Part shown: in pieces, positions 50,214 to 60,662 of the stretch
Layout of the letters: every line of letters begins with the position of its first letter
How positions within the stretch are numbered: position 1 is the first letter of the stretch
Source: Rhizobium sp. L1K21
Lineage (GTDB): Bacteria > Pseudomonadota > Alphaproteobacteria > Rhizobiales > Rhizobiaceae
Length of the DNA stretch: 64,000 nt
Direction of reading: 5' to 3'
NCBI RefSeq assembly: GCF_024055895.1
Contig: NZ_JAMXLE010000001.1
Span: 2,162,698 to 2,226,697 of the forward strand
Notes under the pieces: generated by a model
Told to the model about the DNA's origin: nothing
Databases searched by the model: none
The model's input: only the letters and a program-made list of their open reading frames with translations
Translations under genes and position numbers: made by a program

Positions 50214-51752
50214 TCAGCCAACCTTGACAGGAAGCGGAACGAAGCGTGTTCCCTGCTGGGTTTCGATCTGGAACAGCGCCTTGGTGCGGCCCTTGCTGTC
50301 GGCTTCCTTCATCTGCTTCATGATGTCGGCGGCAGACTTCACATCGTTGTTGTTGACCGCAACGATCTTCTGGCCTTCCTGCAGACCGATATCGGCAGCG
50401 TCGGAGTCAGGATCGACCGAGACGATCGTCACACCATTACCATCTTCGGACGGCGCAACGGTAATGCCGAGATTGTCGAGCGCAGTCTGGTCCATCTGGT
50501 CCTGTGCACCCGGCTGCTGGTCATCAATAGATGCCTGCTTTTCCTGCGGCAGTGTGCCAACCTTCAGGTCCAGCGTTTCAGCCTTGCCATCACGCCAGAT
50601 GCTGAGTTCAGTCTTGGTGCCCGGTGCGATTGCACCGATCTTGCGGGCGAGGTCACGTGCATCCTCAACCTTTTCGCCATTGACCGCAGTTACAACGTCG
50701 CCGGACTTGATGCCGGCTGCAGCGCCTGGCGAACCTTCCTGAGGCTCGACAACCAGTGCACCTGCAGCTTCCGAGAGACCAAGCGATTCAGCGATGTCCT
50801 TCGTCACCGGCTGAATCTGAACACCGAGCCAGCCGCGTTCGATTTTGCCGTCCTTGATCAGGTCGTTGACAACGTCCTTGGCGGTCGAGGCAGGAATTGC
50901 AAAGGCAATACCAACGTTGCCGCCTGACGGGGAGAAGATGGCCGTGTTGATACCGACAACCTGACCGTTCAGGTCAAAGGTCGGGCCGCCGGAGTTACCG
51001 TGGTTCACGGCTGCGTCCACCTGAATGTAGTCGTCATAAGGACCAGAACCGATGTCACGACCGCGGGCCGAAACGATACCGGCCGTTACCGTGCCGCCGA
51101 GGCCAAACGGGTTACCAACGGCAACCACCCAGTCGCCCACGCGAACCTTGCTGTCATCAGCCCAGGACACATAGGTGAATTTGCGGTCAGCATTGACCTT
51201 CAGCACGGCCAGGTCAGTGCGGCTGTCGCGGCCAACGAGATCAGCTTTCAGTTCGGTGCCGTCGTTCAAGACAACGGTAAAGGCAGCACCGTCATCCACC
51301 ACGTGGTTGTTGGTCACCAGGTAGCCGTCTTCAGAAATGAAGAAGCCGGAGCCCTGAGCGGTCGGACGCAGACGGCCTTCGCCACGCGGAGCGGGCTTAC
51401 CCTTGGGGCCCTGCTCGCCGAAGGGGCCACCGAATTCACGGAAAAAACGCTTCAGCGGATGGTCGTCGGGGAGATTGTCGAAGCCCGGCCCGCCGAAATT
51501 GAACGAAAAGCCATTGTCAGCAGCAGGCTGGATGCGCGATTCAACGCGAACCGAAACAACTGCGGGCGAAACGGCTTCGACAACATCGGCGAAGCTTGCG
51601 ACCTTGGGTGCATCGAGCTTGACCGCGTCCGCATAAGACTGGCGGACGTGTTCCGGCACACCGGTTGAGAGCAGAACCGCCGCGAGACCCGCGACTGCGG
51701 TGGACTTCAAAACTGTCTTGTAGGAAATGCGGCGTTGAATGTTCATGGACAT
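50214..51752 (-). CDS. degP: Periplasmic serine protease DegP/HtrA
   Basis: A 512-residue Do-type protease/chaperone: a signal region (about 12-32), a trypsin-like domain with the triad H150 (TNNHVV), D180 (RTDLAVL) and S254 (NHGNSGGP), and two PDZ domains (about 310-400 and 420-505). A Gly/Pro-rich loop (about 85-128) replaces the usual LA loop. It degrades or refolds damaged periplasmic proteins. AGAGGAAAAA before the ATG at MSMNIQ fixes the start. It stands between the cytochrome c maturation operon and a two-component system, an arrangement I recall from other rhizobia. Confidence 0.95.
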   Translation of the reverse strand: MSMNIQRRISYKTVLKSTAVAGLAAVLLSTGVPEHVRQSYADAVKLDAPKVASFADVVEAVSPAVVSVRVESRIQPAADNGFSFNFGGPGFDNLPDDHPLKRFFREFGGPFGEQGPKGKPAPRGEGRLRPTAQGSGFFISEDGYLVTNNHVVDDGAAFTVVLNDGTELKADLVGRDSRTDLAVLKVNADRKFTYVSWADDSKVRVGDWVVAVGNPFGLGGTVTAGIVSARGRDIGSGPYDDYIQVDAAVNHGNSGGPTFDLNGQVVGINTAIFSPSGGNVGIAFAIPASTAKDVVNDLIKDGKIERGWLGVQIQPVTKDIAESLGLSEAAGALVVEPQEGSPGAAAGIKSGDVVTAVNGEKVEDARDLARKIGAIAPGTKTELSIWRDGKAETLDLKVGTLPQEKQASIDDQQPGAQDQMDQTALDNLGITVAPSEDGNGVTIVSVDPDSDAADIGLQEGQKIVAVNNNDVKSAADIMKQMKEADSKGRTKALFQIETQQGTRFVPLPVKVG

Positions 51753-51907
51753 ATTTTTCCTCTTCTCACTTTCTCTTGTGCCGAGGGGGAAAGGCACGTT
51801 CGATGGAGTGAGGAATAAAGAATATCACCTTACCGCAAGGTGTAGAGTTTATGAAAATTACGTAATGTTCGAAATAATTGGAACTGCAGCGAAAAAGGTG
51901 CCTCGGT

Positions 51908-52363
51908 TCAGTTTTTCAAAATCTGCTCCAAGGCTGCCTTTTCGGCCTCGCTCAATGGCTTTCCGGAAGGCGATTTTCGACGCTTGATGGAAAAGACGAC
52001 GATGCCGACAAGCCCGACCAGCGCAAGAAACGCCGGCATGCCCCACAGAAGCAGTGTCTGCATCTCGAAACGCGGCTTGAGCAGAACGAACTCGCCGTAA
52101 CGTGAGACGATGTAGTCGATCACCTGTTCGTTGGTTTCGCCTTTCTCAATGCGGTCACGCACCAGCACTCGAAGGTCCTTGGCCAGTTCAGCATTGGAAT
52201 CGTCAATCGACTGATTCTGGCAAACCAGGCAGCGCAGATGGGTTGAAATTTCCCGCGCCCTGGCTTCCAGCGCCGGGTCGGCCAGCATTTCGTCGGGATT
52301 GACCGCAAACGCCGGAAACGCGCTGCACAGAAGTGCAACGATCAGAATGAGCCGTTTGATCAT
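51908..52363 (-). CDS. ccmH: Cytochrome c maturation protein CcmH/CycL
   Basis: A 151-residue thioredoxin-like reductant carrier: signal peptide (about 1-20), the redox motif C45-LV-C48 in LRCLVCQNQ, and one membrane helix (about 102-124) near the C-terminus. It reduces the CXXCH cysteines of apocytochrome c in the periplasm before heme attachment. GGAGGCGGA is immediately before the ATG, which overlaps the ccmF stop by four bases. It is the last gene of the ccmI-ccmE-ccmF-ccmH operon. Confidence 0.95.
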   Translation of the reverse strand: MIKRLILIVALLCSAFPAFAVNPDEMLADPALEARAREISTHLRCLVCQNQSIDDSNAELAKDLRVLVRDRIEKGETNEQVIDYIVSRYGEFVLLKPRFEMQTLLLWGMPAFLALVGLVGIVVFSIKRRKSPSGKPLSEAEKAALEQILKN

Positions 52364-54345
52364 TCCGCCGCCTCCAACGCGGGTTTTGCCGAGGAACGGC
52401 GCGACGGTGCGCCGATACGCAAGCGGCGATCCGACAGCGAAACAAAGCCGCCAACCATCATGATGAGCGCACCGAGCCAGATGCAGAGAATGTACGGCTT
52501 CCACCACACGCGCACCACGACACCGCCCGCATCGGTGAGATCGCCGAGCGAGACATAAAGTTGATGTACGCCGAAGGTTCTGATCCCCGCCTCTGTGGTC
52601 GGCATCTTGCGCACGGTGTAAATGCGTTTTGCCGAAGCCACCTGGCCCACATCCGCACCGGCGCGTTTGACGCTGAAGACACCGTTTTCTTCCGTGAAAT
52701 TGGGGCCGCGGCGCTCCTCAATCTTGTCGAAGTGCACGGTGAACGGGCCGGCATCCGCCGTATCGCCCGGCTTCATTTCCAAGACTGTTTCGGTGGCATA
52801 GACACTCACGGCGACAATTCCCAGCACCGTCACGCCAAGGCCAAAATGTGCAAGCGCTGTTCCGAACGCTGAGCGCGGCAGGCCAATCAGGCGGCGGAAC
52901 GCGATGTTGGTTTTCACCCGCCCAAAGCCACCGCGCATCCAAAGGTCCGTCAATGCACCAAGCATGAGATAGAACCCGATGGCCATACCGAGAAGCGAGA
53001 GTATCGGGCCGCCATTATTGGCATAGTAGACGATTGCCGCGACAACCAGTCCGCCAGCTGCAGCAGCCATCAGCCTTTGTGCCGCCCCCAGCAGATCGCC
53101 GCGTTTCCAGGCCAGTAACGGTCCGAAGGGCACTGCCAGCAAAAGCGGCACCATCAAGAGCCCGAAGGTCAGATTGAAGAACGGCGCACCCACGGAAATT
53201 TTCGAGCCCGTCAGCGCTTCGAGAACGGTCGGGTAAAGCGTTCCGGTCAGCACCGTTGCGGTTGAAACGGTGAGAATGAGGTTGTTCAAAACCAGCGCAC
53301 CCTCACGCGAGATCGGCGCAAAAATGCCCCCGGCTCCCAGCCGTTGCACGCGCAGGCCAAAGAGTGTCAGCGCACCGCCGACAAAGAGAACAAGGATTGC
53401 CAGGATGAACACGCCGCGTGTCGGGTCGGACGCAAAGGCATGCACCGATGTCAAAACACCGGAGCGCACCAGGAATGTGCCGAGCAGCGAAAGCGAAAAT
53501 GTCAAAATCGCAAGCAGAATCGTCCAGATCTTCAAGGCCTCGCGCTTTTCCATCACCAAAGCGGAGTGCAGAAGCGCCGTACCGGCAAGCCAGGGCATGA
53601 AGGAGGCATTTTCCACGGGGTCCCAGAACCACCAGCCGCCCCAGCCCAGTTCGTAATAGGCCCAGTATGAGCCCATGGCGATGCCTGCCGTCAGAAATGT
53701 CCAGGCGGCAAGCGTCCAGGGGCGAACCCAGCGTGCCCATGCAGCATCAATACGGCCTTCCAGAAGGGCGGCAACGGCAAAGGAAAAACAGACCGAAAAG
53801 CCGACATAGCCGAGATAGAGAAGCGGCGGATGGATCGCCAGTCCGATATCCTGCAAGACAGGGTTCAGGTCACGCCCCTCCACCGGCGCCGGGTCGAGGC
53901 GCGTAAACGGATTGGAGGTGAGGACAATGAACAGAATGAAAGCACTGGAAATCCAGCCCTGCACGCCAATCACGTTGGCTTTCAGCGTCTCCGGCAGGTT
54001 CCCGCCGAAGATCGCCACAAGTGCGGTAAAGAGGACCAGAATGAACAGCCAGAGCATCATGGAGCCTTCATGATTACCCCAGACGCCTGAAAATTTGAAA
54101 AGCGTCGGCACCAGCGAGTGGGAATTTTCCCACACGTTCTTCACCGAAAAATCAGACGCCATATGCGCCTGAACCAGAACTGCGAAAGAACAGGTCGCCA
54201 GCACGAAGAGCAGCAGGGCCGAATTGTGACCAACCAGCATCAGCGATGCGTCGCGCCGCCAGGCACCGATCATCGGTACGATCGCCATGACCAGCGAAAC
54301 GGCCAGCGACAGAATGAGGAGGTAGTGTCCGAATTCGATAATCAC
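52360..54345 (-). CDS. ccmF: Cytochrome c heme lyase subunit CcmF/CycK
   Basis: A 661-residue polytopic inner-membrane protein with the heme-handling WWD motif ([19 protein letters not shown]) and conserved His regions such as [11 protein letters not shown]. It takes heme from holo-CcmE and, with CcmI and CcmH, attaches it to apocytochrome c. The ATG overlaps the ccmE stop by four bases (ATGA), and its own stop overlaps the ccmH start, showing a translationally coupled operon. Length and order are normal. Confidence 0.96.
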   Translation of the reverse strand: MIIEFGHYLLILSLAVSLVMAIVPMIGAWRRDASLMLVGHNSALLLFVLATCSFAVLVQAHMASDFSVKNVWENSHSLVPTLFKFSGVWGNHEGSMMLWLFILVLFTALVAIFGGNLPETLKANVIGVQGWISSAFILFIVLTSNPFTRLDPAPVEGRDLNPVLQDIGLAIHPPLLYLGYVGFSVCFSFAVAALLEGRIDAAWARWVRPWTLAAWTFLTAGIAMGSYWAYYELGWGGWWFWDPVENASFMPWLAGTALLHSALVMEKREALKIWTILLAILTFSLSLLGTFLVRSGVLTSVHAFASDPTRGVFILAILVLFVGGALTLFGLRVQRLGAGGIFAPISREGALVLNNLILTVSTATVLTGTLYPTVLEALTGSKISVGAPFFNLTFGLLMVPLLLAVPFGPLLAWKRGDLLGAAQRLMAAAAGGLVVAAIVYYANNGGPILSLLGMAIGFYLMLGALTDLWMRGGFGRVKTNIAFRRLIGLPRSAFGTALAHFGLGVTVLGIVAVSVYATETVLEMKPGDTADAGPFTVHFDKIEERRGPNFTEENGVFSVKRAGADVGQVASAKRIYTVRKMPTTEAGIRTFGVHQLYVSLGDLTDAGGVVVRVWWKPYILCIWLGALIMMVGGFVSLSDRRLRIGAPSRRSSAKPALEAAE

Positions 54346-54794
54346 TTGATGACCTCCTCACCGCCAAGCTCCACGCCCTGCTCCTTCAAGCGGTCCGCAA
54401 CATCCTTCGGCATATAGGTTTCATCGTGCTTTGCCAGCACGGTATCAGCCACGAACACCTTGCCGTCCGGCCCAAAGGTGCCTTCTGCCACCACGCCCTG
54501 TCCCTCGCGGAACAGGTCAGGCAAAATGCCGGTATAGGTCACGGGGACCGTTGCCAGCGTGTCGGTCACGTCGAAAGTCGATGTCGTTCCCGCGCCGCGC
54601 ACCCAGGAGCCGACCTTCACCAGACCGCCCAGGCGAATGCGTGTGCCTGGCGCAAGCTCGGTCTTCTGTAAATCGGCCGGCACGTAAAAATAGGCCACCG
54701 ACTGGCTGAAGGCAAACATCACCAGAAGTACGGCTGCCACAATGAAGCTCACGCCGCCGGCAATGATTGCCAATCGTTTCTGTTTGCGGCTCAT
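54342..54794 (-). CDS. ccmE: Heme chaperone CcmE/CycJ
   Basis: A 150-residue membrane-anchored periplasmic OB-fold protein: one N-terminal helix (about 9-30), then a beta-barrel, with the heme-binding His123 and Tyr127 in HDETYMP. It binds heme covalently for a time and passes it to CcmF. It overlaps ccmI and ccmF by four bases at each end. Length and motifs are as expected. Confidence 0.96.
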   Translation of the reverse strand: MSRKQKRLAIIAGGVSFIVAAVLLVMFAFSQSVAYFYVPADLQKTELAPGTRIRLGGLVKVGSWVRGAGTTSTFDVTDTLATVPVTYTGILPDLFREGQGVVAEGTFGPDGKVFVADTVLAKHDETYMPKDVADRLKEQGVELGGEEVIK

Positions 54795-55930
54795 GGGTTT
54801 TCTCCCTCAATCGTCAGACCAAGCTCCTTTGCCTGAGCAATGAGAGCCTTGCCTTGATCTTTGTCAGGTGGAAACTGCGCCAGCGCCCGTTTCAGCGCGT
54901 CTTTTGCCTTCGCTTCATCCTTCAACACAACATAAGAACGGATCAGCCGTGTCCACCCTTCGAAATTATCGGGATTTTCTTTCAGCCGTTCGTCGAGGCT
55001 CGCCACCATGGATTTGATCATTTCCTGGCGATCCTGTGCGCTCAGGTTTTGTGCAGCTTCAACATCGGCAGCATCCGGATTGCCTGGCGCTTCGGGATTT
55101 TTCTGCATGCCATCGAGCTCGGCAATGGCACGCTTCACCAGCGGCACCCAGGGTGCGTCGGCGGGCGATTTCTTCAGCAGGGCATCATAGTCGGCACGCG
55201 CTTCCTGCGTATTTCCACTTTGGGCCTTTGCCAGTGCCAGATAGAATTCGGCGCGCGGATTGTTGGGCTGCAGTTCCAGAGACTTGGCAAATGCCGCTTG
55301 CGCGTCTTTGGTCACCTGTCCGCCAGCCTGCGCAATCAGCGTTTCGCCCAGACCGCCATAACGCTCGGCATCGGGCGGCAGCAAACGCACCGCGTTGCGA
55401 TAGGCATTGACGGCGTCATCGTAGCGTTCGAGGCGTGCGTAAACCGGCGCAAGGATCTGCCATCCCTGTCCATCATCCGGGTTTTCGGCAAGATGACGCT
55501 CCATCTTTACCACCAGAAGGGCAATATTATCACCCGGATTGGCGAGCCGCGCCTCCAGCGGTTGGTCCGGCAGGTTCGGCGCGCCCTCTCTCAGATAGAG
55601 GCTCAGACAGATCACCGGCACCATCAGCACGACAGCAACGAGAAGGATATGGTTTGTGCGTGCCGGTTTGGCGCTTTCGCTCACGTCTGCCTTCATCTTT
55701 GCCGAGGCAGACAGAAGACGCCGACCGATTTCGCCGCGCGCATATTCGGCCTGTTCCGATGAAATCAGTCCGTCCTTCTGGTCGCGCTCCAACTCCGCAA
55801 GCTGGTCCTTGTAGACCTCCGCGTCATAAGCAAATCCGTCTGAAACAGGCTTTGAAGCCCGCCTCAACGGCAAAACCAGAACCACTGCCACCAGTGCCGT
55901 CACTACGGCGATTGCTATCCACAAAATCAT
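54791..55930 (-). CDS. ccmI: Cytochrome c maturation protein CcmI/CycH
   Basis: A 379-residue protein with two N-terminal membrane helices (about 3-22 and 86-107) around a cytosolic loop ([16 protein letters not shown]), then a periplasmic TPR domain ([28 protein letters not shown] and later repeats). It holds apocytochrome c for CcmF/CcmH. The ATG at MILWIAIAV was chosen because the first helix begins there; an earlier in-frame start exists. It is the first gene of the operon. Confidence 0.94.
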   Translation of the reverse strand: MILWIAIAVVTALVAVVLVLPLRRASKPVSDGFAYDAEVYKDQLAELERDQKDGLISSEQAEYARGEIGRRLLSASAKMKADVSESAKPARTNHILLVAVVLMVPVICLSLYLREGAPNLPDQPLEARLANPGDNIALLVVKMERHLAENPDDGQGWQILAPVYARLERYDDAVNAYRNAVRLLPPDAERYGGLGETLIAQAGGQVTKDAQAAFAKSLELQPNNPRAEFYLALAKAQSGNTQEARADYDALLKKSPADAPWVPLVKRAIAELDGMQKNPEAPGNPDAADVEAAQNLSAQDRQEMIKSMVASLDERLKENPDNFEGWTRLIRSYVVLKDEAKAKDALKRALAQFPPDKDQGKALIAQAKELGLTIEGENP

Positions 55931-56013
55931 GCCTGCCCCATACCTGAAGCGCCGGCTCAAGCCAACTGCTAACTCCCCGCTCACGTCAATTTGACGCGTC
56001 CCCAGATCTACTA

Positions 56014-57927
56014 TCAGATCGACAGTGAATCAGTCCTTGCACGAAGTGCTTCAATATCGAGATGATCTGGCGCAAGCCCTTGTCTTGCGCGTGTCGCCAT
56101 CGCTTCATAGCCAAGCTCAAGATGGCGGGTGAAGCGCTCGGTATCAAAGAGCGGCCAAAGACGCCTGTTTGATGCAAGACGGTTGCGCACCGTCTCGCGC
56201 ATCGCTGCGTCGCTGGCAAGCCTGACCGCCAGATCGCAATAGCCGTCTGCATCCGTGGCCACCAGTTCAGGTGCGCCGATGGCTGCCAGAAGGCTTTCGG
56301 AGACCCGCCCGGCAAAATGCGTGCCTTTCATCGCCACCACCGGCGTTCCCATCCACAGGATATCGGATGTGGTCGTGTGGCCATTATAGGGAAACGTGTC
56401 GAGCGCGATGTCGACCGCGGCAATTCTTGCCAGAAAACGCAAATAAGGTTCACCCGCAAAAAACAGCAGTTGGGCCGGATCCACACCCTCTTCTGCAAGC
56501 GCCGCGGCAATGTTCTGCCGCGCCGTCGCATCGCTGCACAACAGGTTCAAAACCGCATCAGGAATCCGTTTCAGGATCGCTGCCCACAGGCGCAGGACCT
56601 CGGGCGAGATTTTCGTGGGCGTGTTGAACGAGCCCAGAATGATCTTGTTTTCCGGCAGCCCCAGTTCGGAGCGGCTCAACGGCTGTGGACGCGCCCGGTT
56701 TTTGCTCCCGTTCGACTGATAGCTTTCCGGCAGCCGACAGAATTTTTCTTCATAATACGGCCTGCTGCTTTCAGGTGTGACGATCCGGTCGGTGATCGCA
56801 TAATCGAGGTCGGCACCGCGCACAGGTCCGGGAAATCCAAGATAGGTCGCCTTCACCGGCACCCTGCAGCGACGCACGATGCCAAGCCTTGCGCCCTGCG
56901 TATAACCTTTCAGGTCAACAAGAATATCCACCCCGGCAGCATCAATAGCGTCCGCAGCCTGCTGATCGGACAACGATCCCACCTGCACCACGCTTTGCCG
57001 CAAAATCTCCGGCCAGGCGCGCTGATAGTCGCGTCTGTCCTCATCGGTGTAACAGAAAATCACGATCTCGAACCGGTCGCGGTCGTGCAGCGCCATCACT
57101 TCTTCAAAGAGCCGCATGGTCACATGCTGGTGAAAATCGTTGGAGAGATAGCCGATCTTGATTTTCGTCCCCGGTGGCGAGAAAGCACGCCGTTGTGCCG
57201 GTACCGCACCGCCGGCCAACTGCAGTGCGCGCTCGTCATAGCTCGGCAGGGTCTGATGCGCTTCATCGCTGTTTCGCAACAAGCGGCGGTAGGCCAATTC
57301 ATTTTCCAGGAGCGTCATAGCAAGGGGCGTGGTCGGATCAGCCACCAGCCGGTCAAGTGCCTTCACCGACGGAAAATCACAAATGCTGGCAGCGACCGCA
57401 AACCGCAGGCTCAGAAGGATACCATCGTCGGGCTTTTTCTGGCAGGCATCTTCAAGGAATGTGCTGAATTTCCCCGCCTCACCCAGCGCCGCGCCAAATG
57501 CGTTCAGCATCATGAAATGCGGCGACTGCGAAAAGTCCAGACCAGTAATGAACTCTTTGACCTCAATCAGCCGGCCGGCCTCTTTGCAGGCACTGGCCAG
57601 TTCAAAGAGAAAATCGGGATCGGGCAGCGCCGCTGCAGCCTCCGCAGCGATATCCGCGATCGCGCCATAATCATTTTCATCGCGGTAAAGACCAACGGCA
57701 AATTTGAAGAAAGCGGCGCGCTTTTCCGGCATCATTCTGGCTGCGGCGACAAAGCTGTCGGCTGCCGCGCGCTTGTTGCCCAGCTTCAGATGGATGTTGG
57801 ACAGCAACAAAAGAACCGGCGCTCGCTCCTGCGCGCGGGTCTGCATCAATGCGGCCTTGGCAAGCTTGAGAGCAGCATCAAACCGCTCAGCCTGATAGTG
57901 GGCCAAAGCCTCCTGAATTTTTGCCAT
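56014..57927 (-). CDS. TPR plus GT41 glycosyltransferase (O-GlcNAc transferase-like)
   Basis: A 637-residue protein with N-terminal TPR-like helices (about 1-235) and a C-terminal SPINDLY/OGT-type catalytic region. Segments parallel to human OGT are GYLSNDFHQHVTMRLFEEV (H268 at the active-site His position), FNTPTKISPEVLRLW (K439 at the UDP-contact Lys) and DTFPYNGHTTTSDILWMGTP. It therefore probably transfers a sugar to protein or another acceptor in the cytosol. No flagellin or adhesin gene is nearby, so the target is unknown. It lies 83 bases upstream of ccmI, on the same strand. The start MAKIQEALAHYQ agrees with the first TPR helix. Confidence 0.9.
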   Translation of the reverse strand: MAKIQEALAHYQAERFDAALKLAKAALMQTRAQERAPVLLLLSNIHLKLGNKRAAADSFVAAARMMPEKRAAFFKFAVGLYRDENDYGAIADIAAEAAAALPDPDFLFELASACKEAGRLIEVKEFITGLDFSQSPHFMMLNAFGAALGEAGKFSTFLEDACQKKPDDGILLSLRFAVAASICDFPSVKALDRLVADPTTPLAMTLLENELAYRRLLRNSDEAHQTLPSYDERALQLAGGAVPAQRRAFSPPGTKIKIGYLSNDFHQHVTMRLFEEVMALHDRDRFEIVIFCYTDEDRRDYQRAWPEILRQSVVQVGSLSDQQAADAIDAAGVDILVDLKGYTQGARLGIVRRCRVPVKATYLGFPGPVRGADLDYAITDRIVTPESSRPYYEEKFCRLPESYQSNGSKNRARPQPLSRSELGLPENKIILGSFNTPTKISPEVLRLWAAILKRIPDAVLNLLCSDATARQNIAAALAEEGVDPAQLLFFAGEPYLRFLARIAAVDIALDTFPYNGHTTTSDILWMGTPVVAMKGTHFAGRVSESLLAAIGAPELVATDADGYCDLAVRLASDAAMRETVRNRLASNRRLWPLFDTERFTRHLELGYEAMATRARQGLAPDHLDIEALRARTDSLSI

Positions 57928-58000
57928 TCGGCACTCATCCTCCGCGATATCCGCTAATGGACAAGTTTAATCGGTCAATGCTTGCTTGAAGCTGAAACGG

Positions 58001-58423
58001 TCAGGTCAGCGGTGTCCAGGTCCCGTCACCGTTGCGGCAGGCGGCGCCGCGGGCGACTTCAGAGCGCATGCCCAAGGTCAGCGTATGGGTGTATTGGCGG
58101 CAATTCTGCGAACCGACCTGATAGGGAGCAGCGGCCACCACCTTGCCAGCCACACCGTCACCACCCTGCCATTCCACAGCCTGTCCGCCAGGTGCGGCTT
58201 CAAGCGCCCTATACTCGGCTTCGAGCGCCAGTCTCGAATCGGTGCGGTCAAGCTGAACACCATTGACCCGCGAGACGATGCCGCCATGCAGTGCTTTCAG
58301 ATAGGTGCTTGATCCGCTGGATGAAAAAGCAAGCGGCGCGATTGAACCGCCACCACTGCTCGTGGAGCAACCAGCCAAGGTGATGGAAAGTCCCAAAAGA
58401 AAAATCGATTTCGATATATTCAT
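58001..58423 (-). CDS. Lipoprotein with a surface-antigen-like domain
   Basis: A 140-residue protein with a lipoprotein signal (MNISKSIFLLGLSITLAGC, Cys19 lipidated) and a Gly/Ser linker. The C-terminal part with GVAGKVVAAAPYQVGSQNC, YTHTLTLGMRSEVARGAACR and GTWTPLT resembles the RT0821/Lpp0805 surface protein group. It is expected on the periplasmic face of a membrane. AGGAACGGC precedes the ATG. It lies 115 bases after feuQ and 73 bases before the glycosyltransferase, same strand. Function is unknown. Confidence 0.8.
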   Translation of the reverse strand: MNISKSIFLLGLSITLAGCSTSSGGGSIAPLAFSSSGSSTYLKALHGGIVSRVNGVQLDRTDSRLALEAEYRALEAAPGGQAVEWQGGDGVAGKVVAAAPYQVGSQNCRQYTHTLTLGMRSEVARGAACRNGDGTWTPLT

Positions 58424-58538
58424 GCCGTTCCTGCCTTCTTCGCGCATATTTCCAATGCGCTTGTGGCGTAATTTTGTCCAATTCGCGTTAATAGACTACC
58501 GCTCCCGCAATCGAGCGGCAACAAACAGTTGCGTTAAC

Positions 58539-59960
58539 TCACCGTCGCTCAATCATCACTGCCGGCAAAACAAGCTCTGCTGCCAGCCCGCCGCGGTGCG
58601 AATTTGCAAGCCGGAAACGGCCTTCGTATTCGCTTGCCACCTCTTTGACAATGGACAGTCCAAGTCCCGATCCCGGTTTGCTTTCATCCAGCCTGCGACC
58701 GCGTTTCATGGCTTCCTTCATCTGCTCGGCTGTCAGCCCCGGTCCGTCATCCTCAACTGTAATGCGCACCCAATTGTTCCGGCCTTTCTTCTCGTCCTGT
58801 GGTGCTGCAACAGCGTTCACGCTCACCCAAACGCCAGACCGGGCAAAGCGGGCAGCATTTTCCAAGAGGTTGCCCATGATTTCTTCCAGATCCTGCGCTT
58901 CCACAGCCAGAACAATGCCTGCATCGGCTATATCGAGTTCAAACGCGATTTCCCGGTTCAGCTTGCGCATCACCCGCACCAGCCGTTCCAGAACAGGCTC
59001 GGGCTCGGTGCGCGCCAGCACGGTTCCGCGTTCGGCTGCAATGCGGGCGCGGTTCAAATAGGCCTGAACCTGGTTTTGCATGGCTTCGGCCTGTGCCGCC
59101 ACCAGCGCACCATGGCCTTTGTCCATCACGCGGGCTTCGTTCAGCAAAACAGCAATCGGTGTCTTGAGCGAATGCGCCAGATTACCGACCTGCATGCGCG
59201 CACGCTCCACGACACGGCGATTGTTGTCGATCATGGCGTTCACTTCATTGGCCAGCGGTTCGATTTCACGGGGGAAATTGCCTTCCAGGCGTTCGGCTTC
59301 GCCGCCGCGGATCTTTTCCAGCGCATCGCGCGCCTTGTCCAGCGGTTTCAGGCCCAGCAAAATCGCAATCGCATTGAAGCCGATGCTGCCGATACCAAAT
59401 ATGAAAAGTGCGAGTGTCAGTTTCTGCAGGAAAGCATTGACGGATTCGGCCACGACATCGCGATTGCCGGCCACGCGAAAGCGCACGATATGGCCCTGAT
59501 CGTCAAGAACCACTTCCAGTTCCAGTACCTGCACATCGTTGCCGGCACCGTCCACCATTTCGTAGGAACGCTCATAGGCGGTGGAAAAGGGCACCTGGCT
59601 TTCCGGCATGGGCGGAAGCGCCCTTTCGGCCAGCGACGACGACGACAGCGCCCGTGCTCCAAATTCACCAACAGGCTGGGCCACCCAATACCAGCCGGAA
59701 TTCGGCTGCGAGAAGCGCAAGTCGCCCATTTGCGGGGTCCCGATCAAAACCCCGTCCGGCGATACCGAAATGGAGTTGACCACATTGAAAAGCTGCGCGC
59801 GCAGCAGTTCGCGAAAGCCCTTTTCGACATCACGCCGGTAAATCGTGGAGATCACAATCCCGATCACCAGAAGCGCCAACACCGCCCAGACGGTCCCGAA
59901 GACCAGGACACGGCCCGTCAGCGATTGCGTGCGGCGCTTCTCGGTTGGTTCTTCTGTCAT
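58539..59960 (-). CDS. feuQ: Sensor histidine kinase FeuQ
   Basis: A 473-residue kinase with two membrane helices (about 20-40 and 180-203) enclosing a periplasmic sensor, a HAMP-like region, HisKA with H263 in NLAHSLKTPIAVL, and an ATPase domain (NLLENAARFA, DDGPGLT, GSGLGLSIV). The H-box LAHSLKTP is of the PhoQ type. It starts one base after the feuP stop. In S. meliloti FeuQ with FeuP controls genes such as ndvA for cyclic glucan export and is held in check by the small protein FeuN. The same gene order here supports the call. Confidence 0.88.
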   Translation of the reverse strand: MTEEPTEKRRTQSLTGRVLVFGTVWAVLALLVIGIVISTIYRRDVEKGFRELLRAQLFNVVNSISVSPDGVLIGTPQMGDLRFSQPNSGWYWVAQPVGEFGARALSSSSLAERALPPMPESQVPFSTAYERSYEMVDGAGNDVQVLELEVVLDDQGHIVRFRVAGNRDVVAESVNAFLQKLTLALFIFGIGSIGFNAIAILLGLKPLDKARDALEKIRGGEAERLEGNFPREIEPLANEVNAMIDNNRRVVERARMQVGNLAHSLKTPIAVLLNEARVMDKGHGALVAAQAEAMQNQVQAYLNRARIAAERGTVLARTEPEPVLERLVRVMRKLNREIAFELDIADAGIVLAVEAQDLEEIMGNLLENAARFARSGVWVSVNAVAAPQDEKKGRNNWVRITVEDDGPGLTAEQMKEAMKRGRRLDESKPGSGLGLSIVKEVASEYEGRFRLANSHRGGLAAELVLPAVMIERR

Positions 59961-59961
59961 C

Positions 59962-60621
59962 TCAAGGGGCTTGCATACGGTAGCCGAGGCCGCGGACGGT
60001 TTCGATCAGGTCGCCACCGATCTTCTTGCGGAGACGTCCCACAAACACTTCGATTGTATTGGAATCACGGTCGAAATCCTGATCATACATATGCTCGACC
60101 AGCTCGGTTCGCGACACCACCTCGCCCATGTGATGCATCAGATAGGACAGCAGGCGGAACTCGTGCGAGGTCAGTTTCAGCGCCACACCATCCACACTTG
60201 CCTTGGAGGCTTTCGTGTCGAGCCGAACCGGTCCGCAGACGATATCCGACGAGGCATGACCTGCCGCGCGGCGGATCAGCGCCCGGATGCGCGCCAGCAC
60301 CTCTTCGGTGTGAAACGGCTTGGTCACATAATCATCGGCACCGGCGTCAATGCCGGCCACCTTGTCGCTCCAGCGGTCGCGCGCCGTCAGGATGAGCACC
60401 GGCATATTGCGCCCCGCTTCGCGCCATTTTTCCAGAATGGTGATCCCGTCCATTTCCGGCAAACCGATATCGAGAACAATAGCGTCATACGGTTCGGTAT
60501 CGCCCAGAAAATGCCCTTCCTCACCGTCGAAGGCACGGTCGACAACATAACCTGCTTCCTGCAGCGTTTCGCAAAGCTGCCGGTTCAGGTTTTCATCGTC
60601 TTCAACAACCAGAATGCGCAT
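59962..60621 (-). CDS. feuP: OmpR-family response regulator FeuP
   Basis: A 219-residue PhoP-like regulator. The receiver domain has the acceptor D51 in AIVLDIGLPEMDG, and the winged helix (about 125-217) has LTSHEFRLLSYLMHHMGEVVSR and IEVFVGRLRKKIGGDLIETVRG. It closely resembles what I know of rhizobial FeuP. It is followed at once by feuQ and preceded, 41 bases upstream, by the small feuN-like gene, so the three should form one operon. Confidence 0.9.
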   Translation of the reverse strand: MRILVVEDDENLNRQLCETLQEAGYVVDRAFDGEEGHFLGDTEPYDAIVLDIGLPEMDGITILEKWREAGRNMPVLILTARDRWSDKVAGIDAGADDYVTKPFHTEEVLARIRALIRRAAGHASSDIVCGPVRLDTKASKASVDGVALKLTSHEFRLLSYLMHHMGEVVSRTELVEHMYDQDFDRDSNTIEVFVGRLRKKIGGDLIETVRGLGYRMQAP

Positions 60622-60662
60622 TGATTCTCCCGATTCTCAGTTCAGAATTTCGCCGGAAGCTA

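Noticed and set aside
56317-60395. Very long open frames antisense to the OGT-like gene and to feuQ/feuP
   Set aside because: They mirror real genes with strong domain evidence on the other strand; long antisense frames are common in GC-rich DNA.
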